Source: Cognatundibacterium crateris
Lineage (GTDB): Bacteria > Pseudomonadota > Gammaproteobacteria > Burkholderiales > Burkholderiaceae_D
Direction: 5' to 3'
Assembly (NCBI RefSeq): GCF_010078235.1
Contig: NZ_JAABOS010000001.1
Location: forward strand, 186,001-250,000
Length of the DNA stretch: 64,000 nt
The notes under the pieces are model-generated. The model was not told the origin of the DNA, did not search any database, and saw only the letters and a list, made by a program, of their open reading frames with translations. Of the stretch, positions 37,125 through 46,145 are shown piece by piece. The first letter of the stretch is position 1; every line of letters starts with the position of its first letter. Position numbers and translations under genes: made by a program.

Positions 37125-39740
37125 TTAGCCCGGCAATTTCGCGACGAGTCGAATTGAAGTGGTCAATTCTTCTAACTGGAAATGCGGTTTCAAAAAGACA
37201 GTCGCACGATAGACTCCCGGTTCGCCAGGAACATCGGTAACCACCACGGACGCTTCACGTAAGGGGTAGGCTGACTTGACTTCCTGCGAGGCATTGTCAT
37301 CAAGCAAAACATAGTTGGCGATCCAGCCATTTAAATAAGACTCGACATTGCCGCGAGTCATGAAGCTGCCGATCTTGTCACGCATAATGACTTTGATGTA
37401 ATGCGCAAATCGTGACGCGGCCAGGATGTACGGCAACATGGCTGAAATCTTTGCGTTCGCGTTAGCATCATCGGAGAAGTATTTTTTAGGCAGATTGGTC
37501 GTCTGTCCGCCGAAGAAGGCGGCACGACCGGTTCCCTTGCAATGACACAGGGAGATGAAGCCCAGGTCATTGAGTTCTTTTTCGCGCCGGTCAGTAATGG
37601 ATACTTCTATCGGGCAAAACAGTTCGCTGCTGCCGGCGTTGTTGGTATAGCTGTACAGCGGCAAGCCTTCGATTAATCCACCGCCTTCGACTCCACGGAT
37701 TGCCGCTGTCCAGTTATACAGAGAGAAGGCATTGGTAATGCGCTCGGCCAAAACGTAGGCAGCGTTACCCCACAAGAAATTTTGATTGTCTGGTTTGGGA
37801 TAGCCCAGCAAATCGCCTTTGGGTGAGAAGTAAGGAGTCAGATCTTCACCGGAGATATTTTCTTCAAAATTGATCCCTTCGCAAGGCGTGGTATTCCGCT
37901 TTTCTGGTCTTCCGTAAGGCAGGCGCAGCATAACGCGTGGCATCACCAGCGAGACGTAACGTGCATCCTCCGTTTCACGGAATTCACGCCAGGCTGTGAG
38001 TTCGGCATTTTCGAAGATTTTTGCCAGATCACGCGGCTTGTCCAGCTTATCAAAGCCGCTTAAACCAAACATGCTGGTTGACGCGGCGGCGATAAACGGT
38101 GCATGAGCAGCGGCGGCAATTTCTGACATTTTTTTCAAAAAGTCGATATCCGCTGCACCGGCTCCAAGTTCATAACCGCCAATCAGCAAGCTATAGGGGA
38201 AGCCGCCATAGGTGCCATATTCCGCTTCGTAGACCAGTTTAAACAGCACGCTTTGGTCAAATTCAACCGCCTTATCCATGTCCTTGGTCAGCTCGGCTTG
38301 CTGGGCATTAAAAACGCGCAGCTTCAACATTGTGCTGGTCTCAGTATTGAATACCAAGTGACCTAAGCCACGCCAGGTGGCTTCCATCTGTTTGAAGCCT
38401 GAGCAGTGCAAAATAGCGCTTAAGGCTGTGCTCAGTTGTTGGTCGCAATGTGCAACGAGTTCATCTATGACTGCCGCTGCACCGCGCTTTTGAGCACTTA
38501 ACATGCGGCTCATATCATCGTTATTACCGAAGTAGGAACGTACTTGCAATGAAAAGTGATAGAGACGGAGTACAGTTTTAGCCGCATCGACTTGTAGCAA
38601 TGGAGTCAGCGCATCCATGATGCCAAGTTGTGCCGGACCAGGTGTGGTGCCATGTATGAACTTCGCGAAGTTCAGGAATGCAAGTTGAGCCGCATCATCT
38701 GGACCTGTCATCCCCAGTATCAGCAATGGTTTTGCCCAGACTGGATCATTTGTCGGGGCATAGAGGGCACCATTGAGATCATCGAGTTTGATGCCGGCAA
38801 AGGTAGGATCAGTTGCGGTTTCGGCGGCTTTCGTATCAAAACCCAGATGGCTTAACAGATCACCGCGCTTGGTGAAGCTTGCTTTGACTTCGTCATTAGC
38901 ATTTTCTGGCTCGGCTCCAGCTAACTGCAATTGTTCAATCACCAATTTAGCTTTGAGACGATTTTCCAGATTGTCCGGAGCACTCAGTGCGCGTGCCAGT
39001 GCGACCGCATTTTGTGCGGCACGATCCAGCATTTTTGGGTTCGCCACATCGTCTGCGGAAATCAGCGACCAGGATAGATACAGGCTTGCTTTGGCTTTGG
39101 CCGCAGCTTCATTCGCTGCGGCATCGGTACCGGCGACTTCGGTTGCAGCAGTCGTTCCATCCTGTAATTCCAACAGAGCTTTACGAAGTGCTGATTTCTC
39201 TGCATCTTCGGCCACTGGGAAATTAGCCAGCATCCGGAAATTATCAGCCTGTTTGGCTGGATCGTTATTCTGCATGAGGGCATCGACATGATGGGCAATG
39301 TCATCGTCCGATTCATAACTGGCTTGCAAGCTGCGGATGAGTCCGCGTGATTCATATAAAGCGCGCAAGCCGGGCAATTTTTGAATCACTTGCATCGGTT
39401 CGAAGTCAGCCATGTTTTCGAACACAATATGCTTATCTTCAGGCGTGGACAGCAGTGCCGCAATCGATGGGGCAATTTTCGGAATTTTGACCAGATCGAC
39501 CCGTGGCCCTATGGTTTTCATGACATCGTTAAAATTATCACGGTCTATGTCGACCATTTTTCTTTCTTTTAACGGTGTCGGAATCTGGTTAGGATCGCGA
39601 TCCCCTGATAAGTCGGCCAGAATGCCGACGATAAAGGGCAGCTCTCGCTTTTCAATCGCGCCGCCAGTTTCGACATCATAGGTAATTTTGACCCGCGGAG
39701 GTCTAACCCGTAAAAGTCGCTTTTGTATGCTTTCAGTCAT
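37125..39740 (-). CDS. tssBC: Natural TssB-TssC fusion sheath protein
   Basis: One uninterrupted 871-codon frame contains both sheath subunits. Residues 1 to about 145 are TssB-like: SIQKRLLRVRPPRVKITYDVET, LPFIVGILADLSGD, ERKMVDIDRDNFNDVM and VFENMADFEPMQVIQKLPGLRAL. A linker of roughly 230 residues follows, with an Ala-rich stretch near 205-218 and helical segments. From about 385 the protein is TssC-like: ILHCSGFKQMEATWRGL, FDQSVLFKLVYEAEYGTYGG, PYSLLIGGYELG and the C-terminal ATVFLKPHFQLEELTTSIRLVAKLP. ATG 39740 follows GAGGCGACAAC; the extra codons to 39758 are unlikely. TssB and TssC are normally separate genes. No separate copy is seen in the window. Confidence 0.93.
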   Translation of the reverse strand: MTESIQKRLLRVRPPRVKITYDVETGGAIEKRELPFIVGILADLSGDRDPNQIPTPLKERKMVDIDRDNFNDVMKTIGPRVDLVKIPKIAPSIAALLSTPEDKHIVFENMADFEPMQVIQKLPGLRALYESRGLIRSLQASYESDDDIAHHVDALMQNNDPAKQADNFRMLANFPVAEDAEKSALRKALLELQDGTTAATEVAGTDAAANEAAAKAKASLYLSWSLISADDVANPKMLDRAAQNAVALARALSAPDNLENRLKAKLVIEQLQLAGAEPENANDEVKASFTKRGDLLSHLGFDTKAAETATDPTFAGIKLDDLNGALYAPTNDPVWAKPLLILGMTGPDDAAQLAFLNFAKFIHGTTPGPAQLGIMDALTPLLQVDAAKTVLRLYHFSLQVRSYFGNNDDMSRMLSAQKRGAAAVIDELVAHCDQQLSTALSAILHCSGFKQMEATWRGLGHLVFNTETSTMLKLRVFNAQQAELTKDMDKAVEFDQSVLFKLVYEAEYGTYGGFPYSLLIGGYELGAGAADIDFLKKMSEIAAAAHAPFIAAASTSMFGLSGFDKLDKPRDLAKIFENAELTAWREFRETEDARYVSLVMPRVMLRLPYGRPEKRNTTPCEGINFEENISGEDLTPYFSPKGDLLGYPKPDNQNFLWGNAAYVLAERITNAFSLYNWTAAIRGVEGGGLIEGLPLYSYTNNAGSSELFCPIEVSITDRREKELNDLGFISLCHCKGTGRAAFFGGQTTNLPKKYFSDDANANAKISAMLPYILAASRFAHYIKVIMRDKIGSFMTRGNVESYLNGWIANYVLLDDNASQEVKSAYPLREASVVVTDVPGEPGVYRATVFLKPHFQLEELTTSIRLVAKLPG

Positions 39741-40676
39741 GTTGTCGCCTCGTCTCAAGTTTACTAAGATGTCAAACCACGATTTTCAGTCATGTGTGTA
39801 CAAACAGGCCGCACATTGCTGAAGGAATAAAATCGTTCTAATTCGCAAAGAGCGTTTCCCAAAATCAAGATGTTGCTTGACTTGACGTTGGCAACTACCC
39901 GACTTGTCGTCTTTGCTGATGTGCCGGAGTCGTACGATGTATCGATAGCAATTGGTGTGCCACGTTTTTGTTTGAGCTTAACTTGTTGAATTTAAAGGAA
40001 AGTTTTATTTTTTCTATTTGAGGTAGGACGTTTTTTACCTAGTGCACGAGTATCCGCTTTCAAGACATGCAGTAGAGCGTGGTGGGTGAAATTTATCCTG
40101 GCTGTGGTGAGATTTAACCCAGTGCCTTCATGCGAGTCATTTGTTAGTGCATACCCGTACAGCTTACTTAGCCGGATTCAATCTTCATATGCATTCTTAT
40201 GGATGGAATGCGACATTTGAATTCCCAGCTAGCGAGCTCCACGATCTATGTACGCACTGGGATTTTTTACTGCCGGTATTTTCGTTTCCCTTTTTCTGCC
40301 TTCCGGGTTGGTTCAGCATCCCCGCTCTGTTTAATACCAGTTACATATTTAAGCCTTTGTTGAATATGTGTCCTCTAGGCAATTATTTGCTGAAAAACGA
40401 AATTGTAAGCCGGGACAAAAACCACTTGCAGGCCTGTTGTTCTCTCCTAGACTGGACTTGCTCATCTAGTACCAGATTAATACCAAAATAAGTCACTAAA
40501 TTAGTCACCAAGAGCGTGCAAAAACGCGCTGTTCTGGTCTGCGTCAGCATGGGCAAGGGTGGTGTACGGCATCGCAGCAGCAAGTCTTAATGCGCTGCTG
40601 CCGCGTTGTATGCCTGAAAGAAAATTCGGTGTGCAGGTGCTGAACCTGGACAAATGGATGTTCACTTGGGGGAGAC
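39741..40676. other. Divergent regulatory region between the T6SS operon and the chitinase genes
   Basis: About 930 bases without a convincing gene. It holds a sigma-54 promoter for the T6SS operon at 39947-39962. On the chitinase side there is a direct repeat AGTCAC-N8-AGTCAC-like pair near 40493-40511 and a small AGCG/CGCT hairpin around 40513-40530. No terminator is obvious. A 116-codon frame at 40141-40491 has Cys/Phe-rich composition unlike neighbouring genes and no ribosome site. Confidence 0.7.
39947..39962 (-). promoter_or_regulatory. Sigma-54 (-24/-12) promoter of the T6SS operon
   Basis: Reading the minus strand, TGGCACACCAATTGCT matches the sigma-54 consensus TGGCAC-N5-TTGCW, with GG and GC exactly 10 bases apart. 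Transcription would begin near 39936, leaving a leader of about 195 bases before the fused sheath gene at 39740. It agrees with the sigma-54 activator gene at 10939-11901. Confidence 0.85.
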
Positions 40677-43001
40677 ATGAAACAACAACTTACTATGCGC
40701 TACGCGCAGCTGTTAGGCATGAGTTTGTGTGCGGTCGTGACGATGGAGGCACAAGCGGCCTGCAGTTCGCCAGCCTGGGATGCGGCGAAGGCTTATAGCG
40801 GTGGTGCCAAGGTGTCGTATCAGGATCAGGAATGGAGTGCGAAGTGGTGGACGCAGGCGAATCCGCCGAAAAATGATGCAGATAGTCCCTGGAAGTTTGT
40901 CTCGAATTGTAGTGGCGGTGGCGGGGGAGGTGGCGGTGGTGGCGGATCGTCAGATCCTGTGCTGGTTACGCCACCATTACCACCGGGTAGTGCACTGTGC
41001 CGGCCTGATGGCATGGCGGTGACTACAGGCGTGAACGCACCTTACTGCCAGGCTTACGATAGCAATGGCCGTGAAAAACTGGGTAAGCTGCAGCGCCGTG
41101 TGATCGGCTATTTCACCAGCTGGCGCACCGGTAAGGATGGCAGTCCGGCGTATCTGGCGCATCAGATTCCCTGGGATAAGCTCAGCCATATCAATTACGC
41201 GTTTGCGCATGTGGACAGCCAAAACCGTATCTCGGTCGGTGATGTCAGTGACCCTAAAAATGCAGCGACCAGCCTGCAATGGCCAGGTGTGGCGGGTGCA
41301 GAAATGGACCCAGGTTATGCGTATAAAGGGCACTTCAATCTGCTTAATAAATTCAAGAAACAAAACCCGCAAGTGAAGACCCTGATCTCAGTTGGCGGAT
41401 GGGCGGAGACTGGCGGCTATTTCGACAGTACCGGCAAGCGCGTCAATAGCGGTGGCTTTTATGCGATGACGACGAATGCTGACAATAGTGTGAATCAGGC
41501 CGGTATCAATGCCTTTGCGGATTCTGTGGTGGCGTTTTTGCGTCAGTACAATTTCGATGGCGTCGATATCGATTATGAATATCCGACTTCGATGAAAGAT
41601 GCAGGTAATCCGCTCGATTTTAGTATTGCCAATGCGCGCCGTCCCGGCCTCATGAAAAGTTATTCAGCCTTGATGAAAACCCTGCGTGAAAAATTGGATG
41701 CAGCAGCGGCGCAGGATAACCGCTACTACCTGCTGACGATTGCCGCACCGGCTTCGGCCTATTTGCTGCGCGGTATGGAAAACTCACCGGCACTGGCATA
41801 TCTGGATTTTGCCAATCTGATGTCTTATGACTTGCATGGTGCCTGGAATGAATTTGTAGGCCCGAATGCCGCCTTGTTTGATGATGGTAAAGACGCCGAA
41901 CTGGCGCGCTGGAGTGTATACAGCTCTGCACAATATGGCGGTATCGGCTATCTGAATACCGACTGGGCGTATCACTATTTGCGTGGCGCGATGCAATCGG
42001 GCCGTATCAATATTGGTGTGCCGTATTACACCCGTGGCTGGCGTAATGTGAGCGGCGGGACCAATGGGCTGTGGGGTAAATCGCTGGGCAGCAATTGCCC
42101 GCCGGGCACCACCGTGTGTGGCGCGGGTGCGATCGGTATCGACAATCTGTGGCGTGATCTGGATGCGCAAGGCAAGGAAGTGCCTGCCGGTGGTAATCCT
42201 ATGTGGCATGCAAAAAACCTGGAACGTGGTGTAGCTGGCTCTTATCTGGCCAGCTACGGCCTCAATCCGGCCAGCAATCCGGATGACAGACTGGTGGGCA
42301 GCTATGTGCGCAATTACGATGCGACGCTGGTGGCGCCGTGGTTATGGAATGCACAGAAAAACGTTTTTCTTTCTACAGAAGATGAAGCATCGGTACAAAG
42401 AAAAGCGCAGTGGATCATCGCGCAGGGCATAGGCGGGGTGATGTTCTGGGAGTTGGCCGGTGACTATGACTGGAACGCCACGCGCGGTGAATATTTTATG
42501 GGTAGCAGTTTAACGCGCAGTTTTTATCAGGCCTTCAGCACGGCAACCCCTTACGGCAATCTGCGTTCTAAACAAACTGCGCCGACAGCTGCCATCGATT
42601 TACTGGTCGAAGTCTCAGGCTATAAATTAGGCGACGCCAATTATCCGATGAATCCCACGCTTAAAATTACCAACCGCTCCGGTTTTACGCTGGCAGGCGG
42701 TACAGAAATCCAATTCGATTTACCGACTTCCACACCGGACAATACCAGCGATCAGTCCGGCATGGGCCTGCGCGTACTGAGCAGCGGACACAACGGAAAC
42801 AACATCGGTGGCCTGAAAGGAGATTTGCATCGTATGTCCTTCAAGCTGCCGGCCTGGTCGAGTTTGCCACCAAACGCCAGCACCAGCATGACGCTGAATT
42901 ACTTCCTGCCAATTGCTGGGCCAGCTAACTTCAGTGTCATCATCAATGGCAAAGCCTACGCCCTGCGTAGCGAACAGCCCTATCTGCCCTATATCAAATG
43001 A
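40677..43001 (+). CDS. Secreted GH18 chitinase with CBM5/12 module and poly-Gly linker
   Basis: This 774-residue protein has a signal peptide ending about residue 27 (MEAQA|AC), then a CBM5/12 chitin-binding module (WDAAKAYSGGAKVSYQDQEW and KWWTQANPP, about 33-77). An uninterrupted run of 11 glycines follows as linker. The GH18 catalytic domain covers about 135-620. Its DxxDxDxE motif is complete (D294, D297, D299, catalytic acid E301), within FDGVDIDYEYP. The last 140 residues form a beta-rich ChiC-like or additional binding domain. ATG 40677 follows GGGGGAGAC. It hydrolyses chitin outside the cell. Confidence 0.95.
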   Translation: MKQQLTMRYAQLLGMSLCAVVTMEAQAACSSPAWDAAKAYSGGAKVSYQDQEWSAKWWTQANPPKNDADSPWKFVSNCSGGGGGGGGGGGSSDPVLVTPPLPPGSALCRPDGMAVTTGVNAPYCQAYDSNGREKLGKLQRRVIGYFTSWRTGKDGSPAYLAHQIPWDKLSHINYAFAHVDSQNRISVGDVSDPKNAATSLQWPGVAGAEMDPGYAYKGHFNLLNKFKKQNPQVKTLISVGGWAETGGYFDSTGKRVNSGGFYAMTTNADNSVNQAGINAFADSVVAFLRQYNFDGVDIDYEYPTSMKDAGNPLDFSIANARRPGLMKSYSALMKTLREKLDAAAAQDNRYYLLTIAAPASAYLLRGMENSPALAYLDFANLMSYDLHGAWNEFVGPNAALFDDGKDAELARWSVYSSAQYGGIGYLNTDWAYHYLRGAMQSGRINIGVPYYTRGWRNVSGGTNGLWGKSLGSNCPPGTTVCGAGAIGIDNLWRDLDAQGKEVPAGGNPMWHAKNLERGVAGSYLASYGLNPASNPDDRLVGSYVRNYDATLVAPWLWNAQKNVFLSTEDEASVQRKAQWIIAQGIGGVMFWELAGDYDWNATRGEYFMGSSLTRSFYQAFSTATPYGNLRSKQTAPTAAIDLLVEVSGYKLGDANYPMNPTLKITNRSGFTLAGGTEIQFDLPTSTPDNTSDQSGMGLRVLSSGHNGNNIGGLKGDLHRMSFKLPAWSSLPPNASTSMTLNYFLPIAGPANFSVIINGKAYALRSEQPYLPYIK

Positions 43002-43009
43002 GGTCGGCC

Positions 43010-44401
43010 ATGAAGCTCAAACTAATCAGTCTGTTGTTCGCGTTTGCACCTGCCGCCTATGCTGCAACACCGGTGTGTTCACCCTGGCAAGCCAGCAAAG
43101 TCTATGTGAAGGGGGATTATGTTCAGGTGCAGAGTAAAGTCTGGCGTGCCAAATGGTGGAGCCAGAATAACCAGCCAGGTGCAGCCGATGTGTGGGAAGC
43201 GCGCTTGCCGGGTGAGTGTACGCCGGATACCAGTAATCCCGGCAACCCCGGCGATGCAGGCAATCCTGCGGGCAGTCCGGCTATCCCCAGCCGCAAAGAG
43301 GCCGAGGCAGAAGAAGCAAAAAAAACCGATAACCCGCTGTTTAAACGTATCCAGTCCAGCGTGCGTACTTTGGATAGTGCAGCGGTCGATGCGGTGCAGC
43401 CTGGGCGCAGCGCCAATCCCCTGAATGTGAAACGGGTGGAACGCATACTGAGTGCGGCCGATTGGCAAACCCTGTTCCCTCTGCGTGATGCCAGTTATAG
43501 CTATACACGTTTTTTGCAAGCCATCGCCAAGTTCCCTGCCGTGTGTGACGACTATAGCGATGGCCGCAATGCCGAGGCGATTTGTCGTAAGACGCTGGCC
43601 ACTATGTTCGCCCACTTTGCACAGGAAACCGGCGCACACGATCCGAATTCCAGTGTGCCGCAATGGCGTCAGGGCCTGTATTTTTTGCGTGAAGCGGGCT
43701 GTTCGGATAACGACACCAGCTGCGGCTATAACGCGGAATGTGAGCCATCAACCTGGCAAGGGCAAACCTGGCCTTGCGGTAAAGATGCCAGTGGACGCTG
43801 GAAGAAATACTATGGCCGTGGTGCGAAGCAGCTTTCGTACAACTACAACTATGGCCCATTTTCTGACGCCATGTTCGGCACTGTGCGCACTTTGCTGGAT
43901 AAGCCGGAACTGGTGGCTGATACCTGGCTCAACCTGGCTTCGGCGATTTTCTTCTTCGTCTATCCGCAACCGCCCAAACCATCCATGCTGCATGTGGTCG
44001 ATGGCAGCTGGCAAATCAATGATGCCGATCGTCAGGCTCAGCTTAGTCCCGGCTTTGGCGCAACGATACACATCATCAATGGCGGGATTGAATGTGGCCA
44101 GGGCTACGACAAACCGCAGGCACAAAACCGTATCAGCTATTACCAAAGTCTGGCCGCATATTTTGCGGTACCGATTGCAGCGAATGAGGCACTTAGTTGC
44201 GCCAATATGAAACCCTTTCCCGCTGGCGGGGCAGGTGCGCAATTGCTGTATTGGGAGCAGGACTGGAGTTATGACCCACGTCGTCCGGATGGCAAAAGCT
44301 ATGCCTGCAAACTGGTGTCTTACCAAACCCCGCACTACGCATTAAAGGCGGGCGATTATGTGCGTTGTGTTGAGCATCACTTCAAAGTCGTACTGAAGTA
44401 A
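43010..44401 (+). CDS. Secreted GH19 chitinase with CBM5/12 module
   Basis: This 463-residue protein has a signal peptide (MKLKLISLLFAFAPAAYA), a CBM5/12 module (WQASKVYVKGDYVQV and AKWWSQNNQPG, about 25-70), and a Pro/Gly/Asn-rich linker. The GH19 catalytic domain has FAHFAQETGAHD with the first catalytic glutamate at E206, plus the KKYYGRGAKQLSYNYNYG motif typical of GH19. ATG 43010 follows GAGG and lies 8 bases after the previous chitinase stop, so the two form an operon. GH19 attacks with inversion and complements the retaining GH18 enzymes. Confidence 0.94.
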   Translation: MKLKLISLLFAFAPAAYAATPVCSPWQASKVYVKGDYVQVQSKVWRAKWWSQNNQPGAADVWEARLPGECTPDTSNPGNPGDAGNPAGSPAIPSRKEAEAEEAKKTDNPLFKRIQSSVRTLDSAAVDAVQPGRSANPLNVKRVERILSAADWQTLFPLRDASYSYTRFLQAIAKFPAVCDDYSDGRNAEAICRKTLATMFAHFAQETGAHDPNSSVPQWRQGLYFLREAGCSDNDTSCGYNAECEPSTWQGQTWPCGKDASGRWKKYYGRGAKQLSYNYNYGPFSDAMFGTVRTLLDKPELVADTWLNLASAIFFFVYPQPPKPSMLHVVDGSWQINDADRQAQLSPGFGATIHIINGGIECGQGYDKPQAQNRISYYQSLAAYFAVPIAANEALSCANMKPFPAGGAGAQLLYWEQDWSYDPRRPDGKSYACKLVSYQTPHYALKAGDYVRCVEHHFKVVLK

Positions 44402-44513
44402 AAGCTGGAGTTGATACAAAATTTGAACGCAAAGGGCTGCTCACTCTGGCAGCTTATCGGGAAAGTTTTGCATCAGCCTACATATCAGACTACATCCCGA
44501 AACGGAGGAAACT

Positions 44514-46049
44514 ATGTATGCAATGAAATCGGTATTTTATGGTGTTGCCTTGTGTGCTGCCATGAGCTTCAGTGTGAATGCACAGGCTGCAGCAGCGTGT
44601 GACTCCTGGTCGGCGGCGACCGTGTACACCCAGGGCAAATACGCAACGTACCAGGGTAAAGCCTGGCGCGCAAAATGGTACACCCAGAATGAAACACCCG
44701 GTGCGCAATGGGGACCTTGGGAAGAGCGTCCCGCTTCCGAATGTTCAGCGACACCAACACCCGGTGGAGACGGTAGTGGCATCCCGGAACCCAGTCCTAC
44801 CGTAGGCATGCACCATGGCTCTTATTTTGCGCAGTGGGGGATTTACGGACGTAACTACAAATTGCGCAATCTGGTGGATGCGGGCGGCGACAAAAAGCTG
44901 ACCTTCCTGAACTACGCGTTTGGTAATGTGTATGCGAATGGCGAATGCAATATCGTGACCCGTACTGAAACTGGCAATGGTGACGGTGGTGATGGCTGGG
45001 CCGATTACCAGCGCGGCTTCGCAGCCAATGAATCGGTCGATGGTGTCGGTGATAACTGGGACGATAAACTCAAAGGCAATTTCAATCAGCTCAAAAAACT
45101 GAAGCTGAAAAATCCAGGCTTGAAGGTCATGATTTCCTTAGGCGGCTGGACCTGGTCGAAAAACTTTAGCAAGGCAGCGGCGACTGAAGCCAGCCGCAAG
45201 GCGTTGGTCAGCTCCTGCATTAATCTCTACATCAAAGGTAATCTGCCAGTGGCAGAAGGAACGGGCGGCACTGGCGTCGCCAAAGGCGTGTTTGACGGCA
45301 TCGATATTGATTGGGAATATCCGGTAGCTGGTGGTTTGGCCAGCAATGGCTATAGCGCTGCAGATAAGCAGAATTTCACGCTGTTACTGGCAGAATTCCG
45401 CAGTCAGCTGAATGCATTGAGTGCCACCAATAAGCGTCGTTATTACCTGACTGCCGCAATTGGTTCCGGTGTCGATAAAATCCGCAATACCGAACCTGCC
45501 TTGTACTCGGCTTATCTCGATTGGGTTAACGTGATGAGCTACGATTATCACGGTGGCTGGGATGCGACTGGGCCGACCAATTTCCAATCCAATTTATATG
45601 CTGATGCTGCTGCACCGGGTACTGGCGACATCCTGAAATACAATATCCACGATACGGTACAGGCACTGACTGCAGCGGGTATGCCTAAAGCGAAGATCGT
45701 ACTGGGTATACCTTTCTATGGCCGTGGCTGGCGTGGTGTGGCAGCGGGACCAGATAAGAATGGTCTGTACCAAAGTGCCAGCAGTGCAGCACCCGGTACC
45801 TTCGAGGCAGGTATCGATGATTACAAAGTGCTCAAGCTCAAGCGCTCCACCAGCTACGTGCATCCGGTCACCAAACAACTCTGGATTTACGATGGCAATG
45901 AATTCTGGAGTTACGATGATCCGGCTGTGATCGCCACCAAGATTGCCTACGCCAAAGAAAAAGGTTTGGGCGGCCTGTTCTCGTGGTCGTTGGATGGCGA
46001 CGATGCGAATGCGACGCTGTTAAAGGCCACAGGGGGCATACGGCCATAA
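44514..46049 (+). CDS. Secreted GH18 chitinase with CBM5/12 module
   Basis: This 511-residue protein has a signal peptide (AMSFSVNAQA|AA near residue 24), a CBM5/12 module (WSAATVYTQGKYATYQGKAW, KWYTQNETPG, about 28-75), a short linker, and a GH18 domain from about 98 to the end. The active motif FDGIDIDWEYP is complete (D261, D264, D266, catalytic E268), and the fold includes SWSLDGDD near the end. It resembles ChiA/ChiD-type single-domain enzymes. ACGGAGGAAACT precedes the start. It is the third chitinase in a row, 112 bases after the GH19 gene. Confidence 0.95.
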   Translation: MYAMKSVFYGVALCAAMSFSVNAQAAAACDSWSAATVYTQGKYATYQGKAWRAKWYTQNETPGAQWGPWEERPASECSATPTPGGDGSGIPEPSPTVGMHHGSYFAQWGIYGRNYKLRNLVDAGGDKKLTFLNYAFGNVYANGECNIVTRTETGNGDGGDGWADYQRGFAANESVDGVGDNWDDKLKGNFNQLKKLKLKNPGLKVMISLGGWTWSKNFSKAAATEASRKALVSSCINLYIKGNLPVAEGTGGTGVAKGVFDGIDIDWEYPVAGGLASNGYSAADKQNFTLLLAEFRSQLNALSATNKRRYYLTAAIGSGVDKIRNTEPALYSAYLDWVNVMSYDYHGGWDATGPTNFQSNLYADAAAPGTGDILKYNIHDTVQALTAAGMPKAKIVLGIPFYGRGWRGVAAGPDKNGLYQSASSAAPGTFEAGIDDYKVLKLKRSTSYVHPVTKQLWIYDGNEFWSYDDPAVIATKIAYAKEKGLGGLFSWSLDGDDANATLLKATGGIRP

Positions 46050-46057
46050 ACCTGTTG

Positions 46058-46110
46058 CATGCAGGCTGGCTTTCTGACACTGCGTTGAGTGTGGAAGTGC
46101 GGCCTGCATG
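46058..46110. other. Long branched inverted repeat between convergent genes
   Basis: CATGCAGGC (46058-46066) pairs perfectly with GCCTGCATG (46102-46110). Inside the 35-base loop ACACT (46077-46081) pairs with AGTGT (46088-46092). It lies between the chitinase stop and the convergent M23 gene and may act as a bidirectional transcript end, although no T-run follows. Confidence 0.6.
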
Positions 46111-46145
46111 GCTCACCTATTTGAAGTGCCATTTGGCATAAGTCT

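Noticed and set aside
40141-40491. 116-residue + strand frame before the chitinase genes
   Set aside because: No ribosome site, Cys/Phe-rich and unlike nearby proteins. No recognisable domain.
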